Shown piece by piece: positions 5,426-5,446 of a stretch of DNA of 5,446 nucleotides (position 1 is the first letter of the stretch; the number at the start of each line of letters is the position of its first letter). The notes beneath the pieces are model-generated. The model was not told the origin of the DNA. It made no database searches and saw only the letters and a program-made list of their open reading frames with translations. The DNA is taken from positions 1 to 5,446 of the forward strand of contig JAEXPO010000248.1 in the NCBI GenBank assembly GCA_023446675.1. Direction: 5' to 3'. This DNA is from Bacillota bacterium (GTDB lineage Bacteria > Bacillota > Clostridia > DSM-8532). The position numbers and the translations under genes are program-made.

Positions 5426-5446
5426 AAAGACCTATGTGCTAAACGC
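5421..5446 (+). CDS. Start of a third operon gene, truncated by the window edge
   Basis: ATG 5421 opens a frame reading MKKTYVLN and continuing past the window end. AAGGAG at 5405-5410 precedes it by 10 bases. The position is supported by the 62-bp duplication, whose unit ends in this ATG. A competing ATG at 5390, preceded by GAGGGAG, opens another frame (MNRVKKEFEG...) that also stays open to the edge. I prefer 5421 because the 5390 frame largely translates repeat DNA. Too little is visible to assign a family; by position it should belong to the same operon as the two hydrolases. Confidence 0.45.

Overview
The window looks like a chromosomal segment of a Bacillota (probably clostridial) bacterium. 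The reasons are the medium G+C content, strong AGGAGG-type ribosome binding sites before most genes, sigma-A-like promoter boxes, and the gene families present. This assignment is an inference from style and content, not from a marker gene. All genes lie on the + strand. I see no phage, transposon, CRISPR, rRNA or tRNA sequence.

Left part (1-2325): the C-terminal half of a DedA-family membrane protein, then a consensus promoter whose -35 box overlaps the dedA stop codon. Next comes a two-gene unit: a GT4 glycosyltransferase resembling diacylglycerol glucosyltransferases, and a DUF374-type lysophospholipid acyltransferase-like protein that overlaps its 3' end. Together they suggest synthesis or remodelling of a membrane glycolipid.

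Middle (2326-2599): a 274-base gap with a perfect TATAAT box, a GC-rich run of hairpins, and a strong intrinsic terminator ending only 34 bases before the next start codon. It either ends the lipid unit or acts as a regulated attenuator leader for the operon to the right. I could not match it to a known riboswitch class.

Right part (2600-5446): a catabolic-looking operon. An M20-family carbamoylase/allantoate-amidohydrolase-type enzyme is followed with no gap (TGAATG) by an amidohydrolase whose motifs and ligand spacing resemble formimidoylglutamate deiminase (HutF). A third gene begins at the window edge. Both enzymes keep their metal ligands. The HutF-like enzyme has His where HutF has an important substrate-binding Arg, so its substrate is probably not formimino-glutamate itself. 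A plausible scheme is deimination of a formimino- or amidino-type compound, then hydrolysis of the N-acyl or N-carbamoyl product by the M20 enzyme.

A striking feature of this operon is tandem duplication at the successive gene starts: 12-nt units in the first gene, 27-nt units in the second, and a 62-bp duplication before the third that copied the end of the second gene together with a ribosome binding site and start codon.
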